A DNA stretch of 44,658 bases from an uncultured Alphaproteobacteria bacterium (GTDB lineage Bacteria; Pseudomonadota; Alphaproteobacteria; RF32; CAG-239). The notes below the pieces were generated by a model. It was not told where the DNA came from. It worked only from the letters and a program-made list of their open reading frames with translations, and ran no database searches. How positions within the stretch are numbered: position 1 is the first letter of the stretch; each line of letters opens with the position of its first letter. The position numbers and the translations under genes were made by a program. The stretch lies in contig CALXUE010000013.1 of NCBI GenBank assembly GCA_944391615.1, positions 1-44,658 on the forward strand, given 5' to 3'. Positions 7,141-18,237 of the stretch are shown here, piece by piece.

Positions 7141-8573
7141 TTAATTTCAGACTGATTTTTAGGCAAATAAATTGTAAAAGTTGTTCCGTTTAAGTTACCG
7201 GAGGAAACCGTCAAATTTCCGTGATGGCGGATAATAATTTGCTTAGCGATGGATAACCCCAAGCCGGTGCCCTTAATTTTAAGGTCTTTATGCTCCTGCA
7301 TACGGAAAAAACGCTCTGTGAGTCTGGCCATATTTTCGGAAGAAATTTTAGGCCCTCTGTTTGTAATGGCAATAGAAACAGCCGGTCCATCCATAACATT
7401 AAAACTTTTGGAAGCGGGAATTTTATCAACCATTTTAACTTTAATAGAAACATCGCTTTGGCTCAAACCATATTTGATAGCATTATCCGTCAAATTTTGA
7501 ATCAGCTGTTTAACCTGATGTTCATCGGCAATAATGTCGGAAACATTATCTTCGATTTTCGGCACAATCAAAATATCACGCTCTTTAGCTTTAAGAGAAA
7601 GAGCGGCTTTAACCTCATTAATAATTTTAGCAATATTCACCACGTCATGAGGTTTTTCATCTTGACTGAGTTCGATTTTAGAAAGTGAGAGCAAATTTTC
7701 AATAAGAGCCGACATATAAGAAGTTTGGTCTTGCATAATTTTCAAAAATTTTTCTTGAGCATCGGGGTCGCCCTTAGCAGAAGTGAGAAGAGTTTCAATA
7801 AAACCGGAGATAATGGCCAAAGGCGTTCGCAGTTCATGGCTGGCGTTAGCGACAAAGTCAGATTGCATTTTTTCGATTTTCATAGACTTAGTCATATCAT
7901 AAAGAGAGATAACGGCCACGGCGCGCCCCTTTGAGAGCCACGGAAGTTGTTTGATATGAGCATAAAGCTTTTGATTTTTTGGCTTTTGAATATAAAAAAC
8001 AAGGTTTTCAGCTTCACTTTGCTTTTTCAAAACCTTATTAACCGCCTCAATAAAACTTTCGGAAGAAAAAATGGTGTTAATATTTTTATCCATAAGGTTT
8101 TTACCGAACAAATTTCTTGAAGACAAATTAGCCCCGATAATATTTCCTGCACGGTCAATCATCATAATGGGGTCGGGCAGAGTATCCAATACGGCGGCAT
8201 CGGAAATGCTTTGCGCTTCAAGGTCATCGGCCTTTTGCGCCCAAAAATGGTGCATAGCGTTGATACTTTTAATAATTTCTTTTGTTTCTTTGGCAGAGAG
8301 CACCATTTCTTCTTCATTGACATCAGCCCCGCTGGCAAGGGAGGCGATGTATTTTTTGAGCTGTTGCAGTTCAAAAGTAATCGGCAGCAAAAGAACGGAG
8401 TTAAACACCACAATCGCGGCATAAGACAAAGTAGCAGTTAAAGGAGAAACAATCCTGAAAATGGCCAAAATCATCAAAACCAAAGCAGACGGAACCGATA
8501 AAAACAAAATCCTGTCAACGAATTTGTTGTTTTGTTCAATATTAAGCCATTTATAACGACGTTTAAGCCTCAT
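7137..8573 (-). CDS. Membrane sensor histidine kinase, PhoR-like, orphan
   Basis: 478 aa. Two membrane helices (~21-40 and ~46-67), then a linker, a PAS domain (~122-225, AVLDTLPDPIMMIDRAGNIIGAN), a HisKA domain with the phosphoacceptor His246 in ASHELRTP, and a HATPase domain. The N box (QNLTDNAIKYG) and G2 box (GTGLGLSIAK, ~434-443) are intact. The G1 box reads ITNRGPKIS (403-411) where the family has a VxDxGxGI pattern, so the adenine-binding Asp is Asn and a Gly is Lys; activity may be altered. No response regulator, phoU or pst gene is adjacent, unlike typical phoR loci. The start has only a weak ribosome site. Confidence 0.85.
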   Translation of the reverse strand: MRLKRRYKWLNIEQNNKFVDRILFLSVPSALVLMILAIFRIVSPLTATLSYAAIVVFNSVLLLPITFELQQLKKYIASLASGADVNEEEMVLSAKETKEIIKSINAMHHFWAQKADDLEAQSISDAAVLDTLPDPIMMIDRAGNIIGANLSSRNLFGKNLMDKNINTIFSSESFIEAVNKVLKKQSEAENLVFYIQKPKNQKLYAHIKQLPWLSKGRAVAVISLYDMTKSMKIEKMQSDFVANASHELRTPLAIISGFIETLLTSAKGDPDAQEKFLKIMQDQTSYMSALIENLLSLSKIELSQDEKPHDVVNIAKIINEVKAALSLKAKERDILIVPKIEDNVSDIIADEHQVKQLIQNLTDNAIKYGLSQSDVSIKVKMVDKIPASKSFNVMDGPAVSIAITNRGPKISSENMARLTERFFRMQEHKDLKIKGTGLGLSIAKQIIIRHHGNLTVSSGNLNGTTFTIYLPKNQSEIN

Positions 8574-8666
8574 TTAAGCACCATAAAACATATAAAAAAC
8601 TGGACTAAAGCATAAAATAGTTTAAGATAAAAGAAGTTTAAATTCGTTTAAGTTTTGAAAAAAAAG

Positions 8667-11375
8667 ATGACAGATAAAAAGCCGACAACAATGACGCCGA
8701 TGATGGCGCAATATATGGAAATAAAAAATCAACATAAAGATTACCTGCTATTTTATCGTATGGGTGATTTTTATGAAATGTTTTTTGATGATGCGGTTAC
8801 AGCCTCAAAAGCATTGGACATAGCCCTAACCAAAAGAGGGCATTTGGACGGAGAAGATGTTCCGATGTGCGGCGTTCCGTTTCATGCTTATGAGAGTTAT
8901 TTAGCAAGGTTAATAAAACAGGGTTATAAAGTTGCAATCTGCGAACAAACCGAAGACCCGAAGGAGGCCAAAAAGCGCGGAGCAAAATCGGTTGTTAGAA
9001 GAGAGGTTATAAGGTTGGTAACGGCTGGTACCTTAACGGAAGATACCTTGCTCGATTCGAAAAAAAACAATTTTATGCTTTCAATTTATAAGGGGGGCGC
9101 AGATTCTTTAGGTGTTTCTTGGGTAGATGTTTCAACAGGAGACTTTTTTACTCAAAGCTTGTCGTTAAAAGACAAACCGGAAACATTGGTTGTGAGTTCG
9201 CTTTTGGCAAGGCTGTCGCCGGTAGAAATAATAGTTGCGGATGCTTATTTGCAAACGCCACATTTGTTTGAGGTTTTTAACGAATACCGAGAGAAGTTGA
9301 CAGTTTTGCCGCTTGCACGGTTTAATGCGGAAAATGCCCGCAAAAGGTTGTTAGATGTTTTTGAGGTTAGCACCCTAGATTCGTTTGGCTCATTTGATAA
9401 GGCGGAAGTAACCGCTGCCGGCGTGTTGATGGACTATATAGAAAATACGCAAAAAGGCAAATTTCCGCGGATAGAAAAACCGATAAAGCTATATGAAAAC
9501 AAGGTCATGGAAATTGATGGCGCAACCCGACGTTCATTGGAGTTATTGGCGTCTACATCGGGCGATAAAGGTTCATCTCTGTTGTCGGTTATGGATAGGA
9601 CGATAACTGGCGCGGCCGGCAGATTGCTTGCATCACGCATAGCTATGCCTTTGTTGGATATAACAGAGATAAATAAGCGTTTGGATATTGTCCAGTATTT
9701 TATTGAAAATCCCAATATAAGAGAGGATTTCAGAGAGCTTTTGCGGGGTTGCCCTGACATTGAAAGAGCGGTTTCGCGCTTGAGTTTGGGACGTGGTGGA
9801 CCAAGAGATTTGGCAGCCGTTGCCGAGGCACTGTCGATAGTGCCGAAAGTCAAAAATTTGCTGATAAAAGGGTGCGGAGAACCGGAAAGCATAATGCTGG
9901 AAAATTGTCCGGATGCGCTCAAAGCCTTGGTGGGAGAGTTAGGCTACCATGATACGTTGGTGACAGAGTTGCAAAACGCCCTGGCTGATGAATTGCCGTT
10001 ACTTGCGCGTGATGGCGGATTTGTTAAGAGTGGCTATGCACCGGAGCTGGATGAAATCCGTTTGTTGAAAGATGATAGCCACAAGCTCATTGTGGACTTG
10101 CAGTCAAAATATGCGCAGGATACCGGCATTTCCAATTTAAAGATTAAATATAATAATGTGATAGGCTATTTTATAGAAGTTCAAAGCAAATATGCGACCG
10201 AAATGCTTGAAAATCCGAATTTTATTCATCGGCAGTCGGTTTTGAACGCGGCACGTTTTACCACAGTTGAGCTAACCGAGCTGGAAAACAAAATTCGCGG
10301 CGCAGCAGACAAGGCTCTGGCGATGGAACAAGAAATTTTCGCCAACTTGGTTTCAAGGGTTATGATTGAGGCGGATGATATTTCCCAAACCTCAAAGGCT
10401 TTGGCAGAGTTAGACGTTGGGGCGGGGTTAGCTGATTTGGCGGTAGAAAAAAATTATTGTCGTCCCGTGGTGGATGAGAGCCTGCGCTTTGAAATCAAAA
10501 ACGGGCGTCATCCGGTGGTAGAGGCGTCAATAGAAAAAGAGCACGGCTCCGCCTTTGTTGGCAATGATTGCACGCTGGGGGAAGACGATTCGTTGATATG
10601 GCTGATAACCGGTCCGAACATGGCGGGTAAATCAACCTTTTTGCGCCAAAATGCCATTATAGCGGTCATGGCGCAAATCGGTTCGTATGTACCTTGCGAT
10701 TCGGCACGGATTGGCGTGATAAACAAGTTGTTTTCAAGAGTAGGTGCCTCGGATGATTTGGCGCGTGGTCGTTCAACATTTATGGTTGAGATGGTAGAAA
10801 CAGCGGGAATATTAAATCAGGCAGACGAGCGTTCTTTTGTGATTTTGGATGAAATCGGACGTGGAACGGCCACGTTTGACGGCTTGTCGATTGCGTGGGC
10901 TGTGGTGGAGCACTTGCACGAAGTCAACCGCTGCCGCACTTTGTTTGCTACCCACTACCATGAACTGACCAGTTTAAGCTCAAAGCTGAGCAATATGTCC
11001 TTGCATTGTATGAAAATCAAGGAATATAACGGAGATGTTGTCTTTTTGCATGAGGTGATAGACGGAGCAGCCGACCGCTCTTATGGTATTCATGTTGCCA
11101 AATTGGCGGGTTTACCTAAAGTTGTGTTAAAGAGGGCGGAACAAGTTTTGGATTCTCTGGAGCATAGCGACAAGAGCACATATATGGTCAAGATGATAGA
11201 TGATTTGCCCTTGTTTGCCGCTGTTCAAAAAAAGGTTGAGGAAAAAGAAGAAAAGCTTGAAGAAATTCCTGTTATTAAGGCTTTAAGGGCGCTTAATCCG
11301 GATGACTTGTCGCCCAAGCAGGCACTGGAAAAGCTTTATGAACTCAAAGCAAAAGCATCTGAAGCCGAAAATTAA
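8667..11375 (+). CDS. mutS: DNA mismatch repair protein MutS
   Basis: 902 aa from the ATG at 8667; a TTG four codons upstream is possible and neither has a clear SD. The mismatch-binding domain I starts at once ([11 protein letters not shown], then [11 protein letters not shown] containing the Phe-Tyr-Glu wedge). The connector, lever and clamp domains follow. The ABC-type ATPase has Walker [10 protein letters not shown] near residue 650, the [20 protein letters not shown] signature and Walker [12 protein letters not shown]. It recognises mispairs and recruits MutL; mutL is not in the window. It is followed by a bidirectional terminator. Confidence 0.98.
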   Translation: MTDKKPTTMTPMMAQYMEIKNQHKDYLLFYRMGDFYEMFFDDAVTASKALDIALTKRGHLDGEDVPMCGVPFHAYESYLARLIKQGYKVAICEQTEDPKEAKKRGAKSVVRREVIRLVTAGTLTEDTLLDSKKNNFMLSIYKGGADSLGVSWVDVSTGDFFTQSLSLKDKPETLVVSSLLARLSPVEIIVADAYLQTPHLFEVFNEYREKLTVLPLARFNAENARKRLLDVFEVSTLDSFGSFDKAEVTAAGVLMDYIENTQKGKFPRIEKPIKLYENKVMEIDGATRRSLELLASTSGDKGSSLLSVMDRTITGAAGRLLASRIAMPLLDITEINKRLDIVQYFIENPNIREDFRELLRGCPDIERAVSRLSLGRGGPRDLAAVAEALSIVPKVKNLLIKGCGEPESIMLENCPDALKALVGELGYHDTLVTELQNALADELPLLARDGGFVKSGYAPELDEIRLLKDDSHKLIVDLQSKYAQDTGISNLKIKYNNVIGYFIEVQSKYATEMLENPNFIHRQSVLNAARFTTVELTELENKIRGAADKALAMEQEIFANLVSRVMIEADDISQTSKALAELDVGAGLADLAVEKNYCRPVVDESLRFEIKNGRHPVVEASIEKEHGSAFVGNDCTLGEDDSLIWLITGPNMAGKSTFLRQNAIIAVMAQIGSYVPCDSARIGVINKLFSRVGASDDLARGRSTFMVEMVETAGILNQADERSFVILDEIGRGTATFDGLSIAWAVVEHLHEVNRCRTLFATHYHELTSLSSKLSNMSLHCMKIKEYNGDVVFLHEVIDGAADRSYGIHVAKLAGLPKVVLKRAEQVLDSLEHSDKSTYMVKMIDDLPLFAAVQKKVEEKEEKLEEIPVIKALRALNPDDLSPKQALEKLYELKAKASEAEN

Positions 11376-11395
11376 TCAGGTTTAAGGCACAAAAA

Positions 11396-11439
11396 ACCTC
11401 CCGTGAATGTGTTTTCACAAACAGGGGAGGTGTTTTTTT
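11396..11439. terminator. Bidirectional terminator, mutS / 104-aa gene
   Basis: ACCTCCC (11396-11402) pairs with GGGAGGT (11425-11431). T runs flank both sides (11433-11439 on plus; A's at 11391-11396 on minus), so it can serve both mutS and the opposing small gene ending at 11455. Confidence 0.8.
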
Positions 11440-11454
11440 GTTGTTGCGGTGTGG

Positions 11455-11769
11455 TTATTCCCTTCCGGCCAGTGGCAGGATAGTTGAAGTGCTATCCTCG
11501 TTGAAAATTTCCACATAGCCATTGTCGAAGTCGACGAGCACGCGGTTACCGCGAACGCTTGTCGTATCCCGACGAGTTGAATCGCCGCAACAGCTCATTT
11601 CATAAACGTTAACAACGTTTGTCGTTGTAACGGTTGTCAACGTGTCTTTCTTTACTGTTTCGTTTGTTCCCTGTCCGGAGCATCCTTTGAAGAACAGGAA
11701 GAACACAACGATAAAAACTACGATACAGGCGATAATAATGCGCATCGCCCAAGAATTTGTTTTTTTCAT
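11455..11769 (-). CDS. Membrane-anchored hypothetical protein, 104 aa
   Basis: One N-terminal membrane segment (residues ~9-27, IIIACIVVFIVVFFLFF), then FKGCSGQG and a Thr/Val-rich region with CC (MSCCGDS), probably exposed outside the membrane. The C-terminal half RVLVDFDNGYVEIFNEDSTSTILPL looks beta-rich. The ATG has no Shine-Dalgarno (upstream is TTTATATATT), unlike most neighbours. Its base composition looks GC-richer than nearby genes, with many CG dinucleotides. It has its own promoter (11799-11827). No family recognised; it may be an acquired single-gene unit. Confidence 0.6.
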   Translation of the reverse strand: MKKTNSWAMRIIIACIVVFIVVFFLFFKGCSGQGTNETVKKDTLTTVTTTNVVNVYEMSCCGDSTRRDTTSVRGNRVLVDFDNGYVEIFNEDSTSTILPLAGRE

Positions 11770-11798
11770 AATATATAAATAATTTTAGTTTCTAGACA

Positions 11799-11827
11799 AA
11801 TGTAGCATATTTCGTCCATTATTGCAA
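11799..11827 (-). promoter_or_regulatory. Promoter of the 104-aa gene
   Basis: On the minus strand TTGCAA (11827-11822), 17-nt spacer ending TATGC, then TACATT (11804-11799). It has the same extended -10 form (TRTGC-TAnnnT) seen in front of several other units in this window. Confidence 0.55.
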
Positions 11828-11939
11828 GCAAAAAATAAAAATTACATAAAATTAAATAGAATGACGTAAAATCAATAACTTAACAAGCGGTATAATAATA
11901 CCATAAAATAAAATATTGAAAAATATATGTTTTTTTATG

Positions 11940-11967
11940 TTGACAACAAAAAAACTTTCTGTATATT
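11940..11967 (+). promoter_or_regulatory. Promoter of rplM-rpsI
   Basis: Perfect TTGACA (11940-11945), 16-nt spacer, TATATT (11962-11967), about 40 nt before the rplM ATG. This is the strongest sigma70-like promoter in the window, fitting a ribosomal operon. Confidence 0.7.
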
Positions 11968-12008
11968 AAGCACTGAATTTAACCTTATAACAAAAGAAGT
12001 GAGTTACA

Positions 12009-12476
12009 ATGAACACATATGCAACAAAACCATCAGACATTGAGAGAAAGTGGTATGTGGTTGATGCAGAGGGTGTTGTCTTGGGACGTTTGGCAGCCAA
12101 GGTTGCCAGCATTCTCCGTGGCAAACACAAACCTTGCTTTGTACCCAACCTTGATTGCGGCGACTATGTAGTCGTTCTCAATGCTGACAAAGTAAAATTA
12201 ACCGGCAAGAAATTAACCCATAAAAAATATTTCAAGCATACCGGTTGGATTGGCGGCATCAAAGAAACCACCCCTGCAAAAATTTTGGCAGGCCGTTTCC
12301 CTGAAAGAGTAATCGAGAAAGCAGTTGAACGCATGATTTCTCGTAATCCTTTGGGTCGTCAGCAAATGACCAAATTAAGAGTTTATGCCGGTTCTGAAAA
12401 TCCACACGCAGCTCAAAACCCGATTGTTATCGATATGGCTGCATTAAATAACAAGAACAAGAGGAGCGCATTATAA
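12009..12476 (+). CDS. rplM: 50S ribosomal protein L13
   Basis: 155 aa, full family length. It has [29 protein letters not shown] at the N-terminus and the L13 signature region around [31 protein letters not shown]13 binds 23S rRNA early in 50S assembly. It is co-transcribed with rpsI: the stop TAA and the rpsI ATG share one base. The ribosome site is a modest AAGTGAG. Confidence 0.98.
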   Translation: MNTYATKPSDIERKWYVVDAEGVVLGRLAAKVASILRGKHKPCFVPNLDCGDYVVVLNADKVKLTGKKLTHKKYFKHTGWIGGIKETTPAKILAGRFPERVIEKAVERMISRNPLGRQQMTKLRVYAGSENPHAAQNPIVIDMAALNNKNKRSAL

Positions 12477-12952
12477 TGGCTGAAAAAATTGAATCTTTAC
12501 AAGACATCAAGTCTGCTGTTTCTGCTCCTGCAGAAGTTAAGGTACGCAAACCCAACAAAGACAAATTGGGTCGTGCATACGCAACCGGTAAAAGAAAAGA
12601 CGCTGTTGCGCGTATATGGTTAAAGCCAGGTAAAGGCAACATCACCATCAACGACAAGAGCATTGATGAATATTTTGCTCGTCCGGTTTTGAAGATGATT
12701 ATTGCTCAACCGTTTGAAATCACCAATCGTGTGAATGAATACGATGTTGTTTGCACGGTAAAAGGCGGTGGTTTGTCAGGACAAGCCGGTGCCATCAAGC
12801 ACGGTATTTCAATTGCCTTGAACGAATATGAGCCGGAATTAAGAGCTGTTTTGAAAAAGGCTGGCTTCTTGACCCGCGATGACCGTGTTGTTGAACGTAA
12901 AAAATACGGTAAAGCAAAAGCTCGTCGTTCATACCAATTCTCAAAACGTTAA
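12476..12952 (+). CDS. rpsI: 30S ribosomal protein S9
   Basis: 158 aa. A ~28-residue N-terminal extension, common in alphaproteobacterial S9, precedes the core [40 protein letters not shown] is the family signature, and the C-terminal tail [11 protein letters not shown], whose last residues touch P-site tRNA, is intact. The start overlaps the rplM stop by one base. It is followed by a strong terminator. Confidence 0.98.
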   Translation: MAEKIESLQDIKSAVSAPAEVKVRKPNKDKLGRAYATGKRKDAVARIWLKPGKGNITINDKSIDEYFARPVLKMIIAQPFEITNRVNEYDVVCTVKGGGLSGQAGAIKHGISIALNEYEPELRAVLKKAGFLTRDDRVVERKKYGKAKARRSYQFSKR

Positions 12953-12976
12953 TATTTTCAACGTTTTCGGGTTATC

Positions 12977-13007
12977 AAAAGGCTTGGATTTTCTCCAAGC
13001 CTTTTTT
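12977..13007 (+). terminator. Terminator of rplM-rpsI
   Basis: AAAAGGCTTGGA, loop TTTTC, TCCAAGCCTTTTTT. The T tract directly abuts the -35 of the next gene's promoter. Confidence 0.9.
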
Positions 13008-13009
13008 GT

Positions 13010-13038
13010 TTGCTTTGTGTCCAAATTTGTGCTAATAT
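13010..13038 (+). promoter_or_regulatory. Promoter of the 159-aa lipoprotein gene
   Basis: TTGCTT (13010-13015), 17-nt spacer ending TGTGC, TAATAT (13033-13038). It has an extended -10, and its -35 overlaps the end of the rpsI terminator. Confidence 0.55.
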
Positions 13039-13060
13039 AAAAATACTAAAAGTTATTATT

Positions 13061-13540
13061 ATGAAAAAGAATATTATATTATTGATTGGCATTATCGGGA
13101 TGATGGTGTCATTCAGTTCATGTGGCGTCTTAGACGGTTGCATGGCCGTTAGCAACAAAGTTGCCCTGTTCGGCGAAAAAGTCGAAAGAGTGGCTGATAA
13201 GTACAACTATTACGTTAACAGCCTTCCGTTTGATCACACGGATTATGGCACAAAAGTCTTCTACATTAACAAATCCGATAGAGTAGTTAATGCATTAAAG
13301 TGGGGGAATAACTACTCCCTCACCAACTCATTCGGTTACGTTGTTTTTAACAACAATGGCAGAAGAGTTAGCCTTCCAAAGCGTTGGAATGATGAAAAGA
13401 CTTTTACAGTGCCCAGCCGTTCACCGGTGGATGGTCTCTATCGTGATATCACAGTATCGGTCTATACACTGGGAACAGGTAACAGCGTTGTTATAGAGCT
13501 GTACTGCGGTGGCCATAAAATCGAAACCTACTGGATGTAA
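13061..13540 (+). CDS. Lipoprotein of unknown function, 159 aa
   Basis: I start at the ATG at 13061, where a signal sequence begins; the frame is open upstream. Residues 1-21 form a lipoprotein signal ending SFSSC, so Cys21 is the likely lipidated residue. The mature part is beta-rich (VFYINKSDRVV, GYVVFNNNGRRVSL, ITVSVYTLGTGNSVVIELYCGG). No family recognised. There is no Shine-Dalgarno (AAAGTTATTATT upstream), it has its own promoter and terminator, and so it behaves as an independent cassette between rpsI and the molybdenum-cofactor-type gene. Confidence 0.65.
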   Translation: MKKNIILLIGIIGMMVSFSSCGVLDGCMAVSNKVALFGEKVERVADKYNYYVNSLPFDHTDYGTKVFYINKSDRVVNALKWGNNYSLTNSFGYVVFNNNGRRVSLPKRWNDEKTFTVPSRSPVDGLYRDITVSVYTLGTGNSVVIELYCGGHKIETYWM

Positions 13541-13561
13541 GTCTCGAAAGTGCCAAAAACT

Positions 13562-13605
13562 AAAAAAAGAAGAAGCTCTCTGCAAAGGGAACTTCTTCTT
13601 TTTTT
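13562..13605 (+). terminator. Terminator of the lipoprotein gene
   Basis: AAAAAAAGAAGAAG (13562-13575) pairs with CTTCTTCTTTTTTT (13592-13605) around a CTCTC...GGGA inner region, ending in seven T. Confidence 0.8.
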
Positions 13606-13635
13606 GTGTGGCGGTTTACTTTTCTTTTAATGTCT

Positions 13636-13646
13636 TGTGCTATGCT
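13636..13646 (+). promoter_or_regulatory. Extended -10 element, molybdopterin-binding fusion gene
   Basis: TTGTGC-TATGCT lies about 28 nt before the ATG at 13674. The -35 is poor (best TTTACT at a long spacing), so recognition would depend on the extended -10. Confidence 0.35.
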
Positions 13647-13673
13647 AATAGTCAAAAGAAGAGGAAGCTTAAA

Positions 13674-15308
13674 ATGCAAATCAAACAATTTTTACTTTCT
13701 GATGCTAAGGATAAATATCTCTGCGCCGAATATACGGTGAGCGGAAAAATTTTGCCCCGCGGCCACAAGCTCACCGCCGAAGATATTAAAGCCCTCAAAT
13801 CACTTGGGCTTAAAAACATTTTTGCGGCCGAATTTGAGGAGGGCGATGTTAACGCCGCCACTGCGCTTGAAATTATAGCCACGCGCCTCTGTGGCGAAAA
13901 TTTGGGCTTCGTTACGGCAGAAAACGGTCTTTGCAAAATAGCTTCTCAAAAACAAGGCGTTTTGTGTGTCGAAGAAGAACGTGTATTGAAATTCAACCGC
14001 CTTTTCCCGGAGTTGATATTAAACACACACCGCAGTTGGAAACGCGTTGGCGAGCAAGAAATTGTTGCCGAGCTGGAGCTTTTATCTCCGGCCATGGCGC
14101 AAAAAGACATTGATAAAATTATCTTGCACTTGTCAGGGAATTTGCCAATGTTAAACATCGCCACAAATTATCCCAAAAAAACGGCGTTTATCTATCCTAA
14201 TTTGCAAAAAAACGCAGCCGAAACAGAACATTTCACCAACCAAGTTGCAGAACTAATTCGTACCCTTGCCCCCTTAAATCTTGAGTTTAGCGGTGAGTAT
14301 CAATCTTCATACGAGGTTGAAGATTTATCATCCACAATCGAAATGGCCGAAAAAGAAGGATATGAGATTATTTTTATTGTCTCTCCCATTCAGAATGTTT
14401 CAACATTTGATGTCATTCCGCAGGCAATGACCCATTATGTTGATGAGCTTGTTTTGGCAGGTCTACCATCAGTCGGCGGCTCCGATTTATATATCGGCAC
14501 CAAACGTTCAGCAAGAATAATATCTTTGCCTTATGATTTTGCCGTAACTAATTCTGAAGAACATTACCAAAATATCTGTAAAGCGATAGTGCTTGAAAAA
14601 TGCCATTCTTTTGATTTTGAACACAAAGAAAACATTCATCTTCCGCCGAATTTAACGTTAACGGAGGACGAACAACAACATATCATAGCCGCCGCTCCAT
14701 CGTCATCATCTTCTAAAAATGCAAATATAGCGGTGGTAATATTAGCGGCAGGCAGTTCAAGCCGCGCCAAATGCAATAAATTACTGAAGGAATATGACGG
14801 TGCGCCTGTTTTTATGAAAGCCGTGCAGGCAGCTTTGGCCTCTAAAGCCTCCCCGATATATTTAATCAGCGGTTACCAGCATGAAGATCTGGAAGAATAT
14901 TTACAAGACATAGACATCAATATTGTTTACAATTCGGACTACCGTTCCGGCATCAAAACCTCCATCCGCCTAGGATTAAGTCTCGTACCAAACAGTTGTC
15001 AGGGAGCCGTGCTGCTTCCGGCAGATATGCCAAATATTAAAGCATCAGACATCAATAAATTAATAGATAAATTTAATCCAAATTTAGAAAAACAAGTGAT
15101 AATGTATTCTTACAAAGATGTTAAGAAAAACCCGATATTATGGAGTAAATCTCTGTTTTCAGAGGCTGATTTGGTGCCCGAAAACGTCGCGACGCGTGGC
15201 GCGTTTATAGAACACACGGATTATACAACCTTAATCAAAACCACAAAAGAAAACATTCTTTGGGATGTCACATATCCCGCTGATATCGAAAAGCTAAAAA
15301 AGCCTTAA
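13674..15308 (+). CDS. Molybdopterin-binding / MocA-like nucleotidyltransferase fusion
   Basis: 544 aa from the ATG at 13674, which has AGAGGAAG just upstream; the frame is open earlier but that part is the preceding gene's terminator. The N-terminal ~330 residues carry a MoeA/MoaB-like molybdopterin-binding region (SGKILPRGHKLTAEDI near residue 23 and LPSVGGSDLYIG later). Residues ~355-540 are a MobA/MocA-type NTP transferase: VVILAAGSSSRAKCNKLL is the nucleotide loop and LLPADMP is the metal-binding Asp motif. This architecture is found in Alphaproteobacteria and is linked to molybdenum cofactor cytidylylation. No molybdoenzyme is in the window, so the role is family-based. It converges on gyrB. 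Confidence 0.85.
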   Translation: MQIKQFLLSDAKDKYLCAEYTVSGKILPRGHKLTAEDIKALKSLGLKNIFAAEFEEGDVNAATALEIIATRLCGENLGFVTAENGLCKIASQKQGVLCVEEERVLKFNRLFPELILNTHRSWKRVGEQEIVAELELLSPAMAQKDIDKIILHLSGNLPMLNIATNYPKKTAFIYPNLQKNAAETEHFTNQVAELIRTLAPLNLEFSGEYQSSYEVEDLSSTIEMAEKEGYEIIFIVSPIQNVSTFDVIPQAMTHYVDELVLAGLPSVGGSDLYIGTKRSARIISLPYDFAVTNSEEHYQNICKAIVLEKCHSFDFEHKENIHLPPNLTLTEDEQQHIIAAAPSSSSSKNANIAVVILAAGSSSRAKCNKLLKEYDGAPVFMKAVQAALASKASPIYLISGYQHEDLEEYLQDIDINIVYNSDYRSGIKTSIRLGLSLVPNSCQGAVLLPADMPNIKASDINKLIDKFNPNLEKQVIMYSYKDVKKNPILWSKSLFSEADLVPENVATRGAFIEHTDYTTLIKTTKENILWDVTYPADIEKLKKP

Positions 15309-15312
15309 ACAC

Positions 15313-15353
15313 AAAAAAATCCCGCAAGTCAGATAAAAACAAGCGGGATTTTT
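15313..15353. terminator. Bidirectional terminator between convergent genes
   Basis: AAAAATCCCGC (15315-15325) and GCGGGATTTTT (15343-15353) with A/T tracts on both flanks. It serves the fusion gene on plus and gyrB on minus. Confidence 0.85.
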
Positions 15354-15370
15354 CACATAATAAAATATAA

Positions 15371-17830
<2,460 letters not shown>

Positions 17831-17976
17831 TTATAAAAACAAACTTTCAATCTTTAGGAAGGATACAACAAAACGGCCTTGAAACCAAGCACAAAATACA
17901 AGATATACCATAAAAAACCAAACAATTAGGGAACAAAATTGTAACATAAGTTTAACACACAAGAGCGAAAAAATAT

Positions 17977-17984
17977 GCTAATAT
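17977..17984 (+). promoter_or_regulatory. Extended -10 promoter of the candidate RNA
   Basis: TATGC followed by TAATAT (17979-17984). There is no good -35 17 nt upstream (CACACA). The predicted start, about 17990, coincides with the base of the first RNA hairpin. Confidence 0.5.
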
Positions 17985-17989
17985 AAGAC

Positions 17990-18165
17990 TATGTTAAGGG
18001 GAAAAACAGATTTTAACTTTATTACTTTTCTTCACAAAAAAAGAATTTCCCTCCTTGACATGGTAACATTTTGGCCGGATAGCTCCCTCTCTCTTACCCT
18101 GACATATCTGACCGAAATGTATCAAAGCAACCGCAGGCACACAAATAAGACCTGCGGTTCTTTAC
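17990..18165 (+). ncRNA. Candidate structured small RNA, three hairpins
   Basis: This 420-bp gap between gyrB and the metalloprotease gene holds three consecutive stems. Stem 1 pairs 17993-18004 with 18046-18059 (12 pairs, 2-nt bulge at 18051-18052). Stem 2 pairs 18066-18081 with 18105-18120 (15 of 16 positions) around a C/U-rich loop containing CTCCCTCTCTC. Stem 3 pairs AACCGCAGG (18129-18137) with CCTGCGGTT (18151-18159), followed by a short U-rich tail. The U·G pairs exist only on the plus strand. An extended -10 lies directly in front. It is not SRP RNA, tmRNA or RNase P by any motif I can see. The CU-rich loop could pair with Shine-Dalgarno sequences. A 71-codon frame inside is probably meaningless. 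Confidence 0.6.
18129..18165 (+). terminator. GC-rich 3' hairpin of the candidate RNA
   Basis: AACCGCAGG / CCTGCGGTT with a 13-nt loop, then TCTTTACT. The U tract is weak, so termination may be partial. Confidence 0.5.
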
Positions 18166-18175
18166 TCAAAACATA

Positions 18176-18204
18176 TAGACAAAAAACAAAAATTATGATA
18201 ATTT
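18176..18204 (+). promoter_or_regulatory. Promoter of the metalloprotease gene
   Basis: TAGACA (18176-18181), 17-nt spacer ending TGA, TAATTT (18199-18204), 34 nt before the ATG. It lies downstream of the candidate RNA's hairpin, so the two units are likely independent. Confidence 0.45.
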
Positions 18205-18237
18205 GAAAGAAATAAGGTTAAATAAAGGAAATAAATT

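Noticed and set aside
8620..8651. CtrA-type TTAA repeats between the kinase and mutS
   Set aside because: Three GTTTAA copies occur, but the gaps between TTAA cores are 12 and 6 nt, not the 7 nt of the CtrA consensus.
11799..11827. Bacteroidota-type promoter (TAnnTTTG with upstream TTG) for the 104-aa gene
   Set aside because: The same bases fit an extended -10 sigma70 promoter used elsewhere in the window, e.g. 30356-30384, so the promoter alone does not show foreign origin.
17991..18206. 71-codon plus-strand frame in the gyrB-metalloprotease gap
   Set aside because: No ribosome site, and the same bases form three stable stems; an RNA is the better reading.
18129..18237. Riboswitch or attenuator for the metalloprotease gene
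   Set aside because: A separate -35/-10 pair (18176-18204) lies between the last hairpin and the gene, so the RNA is probably not its leader.
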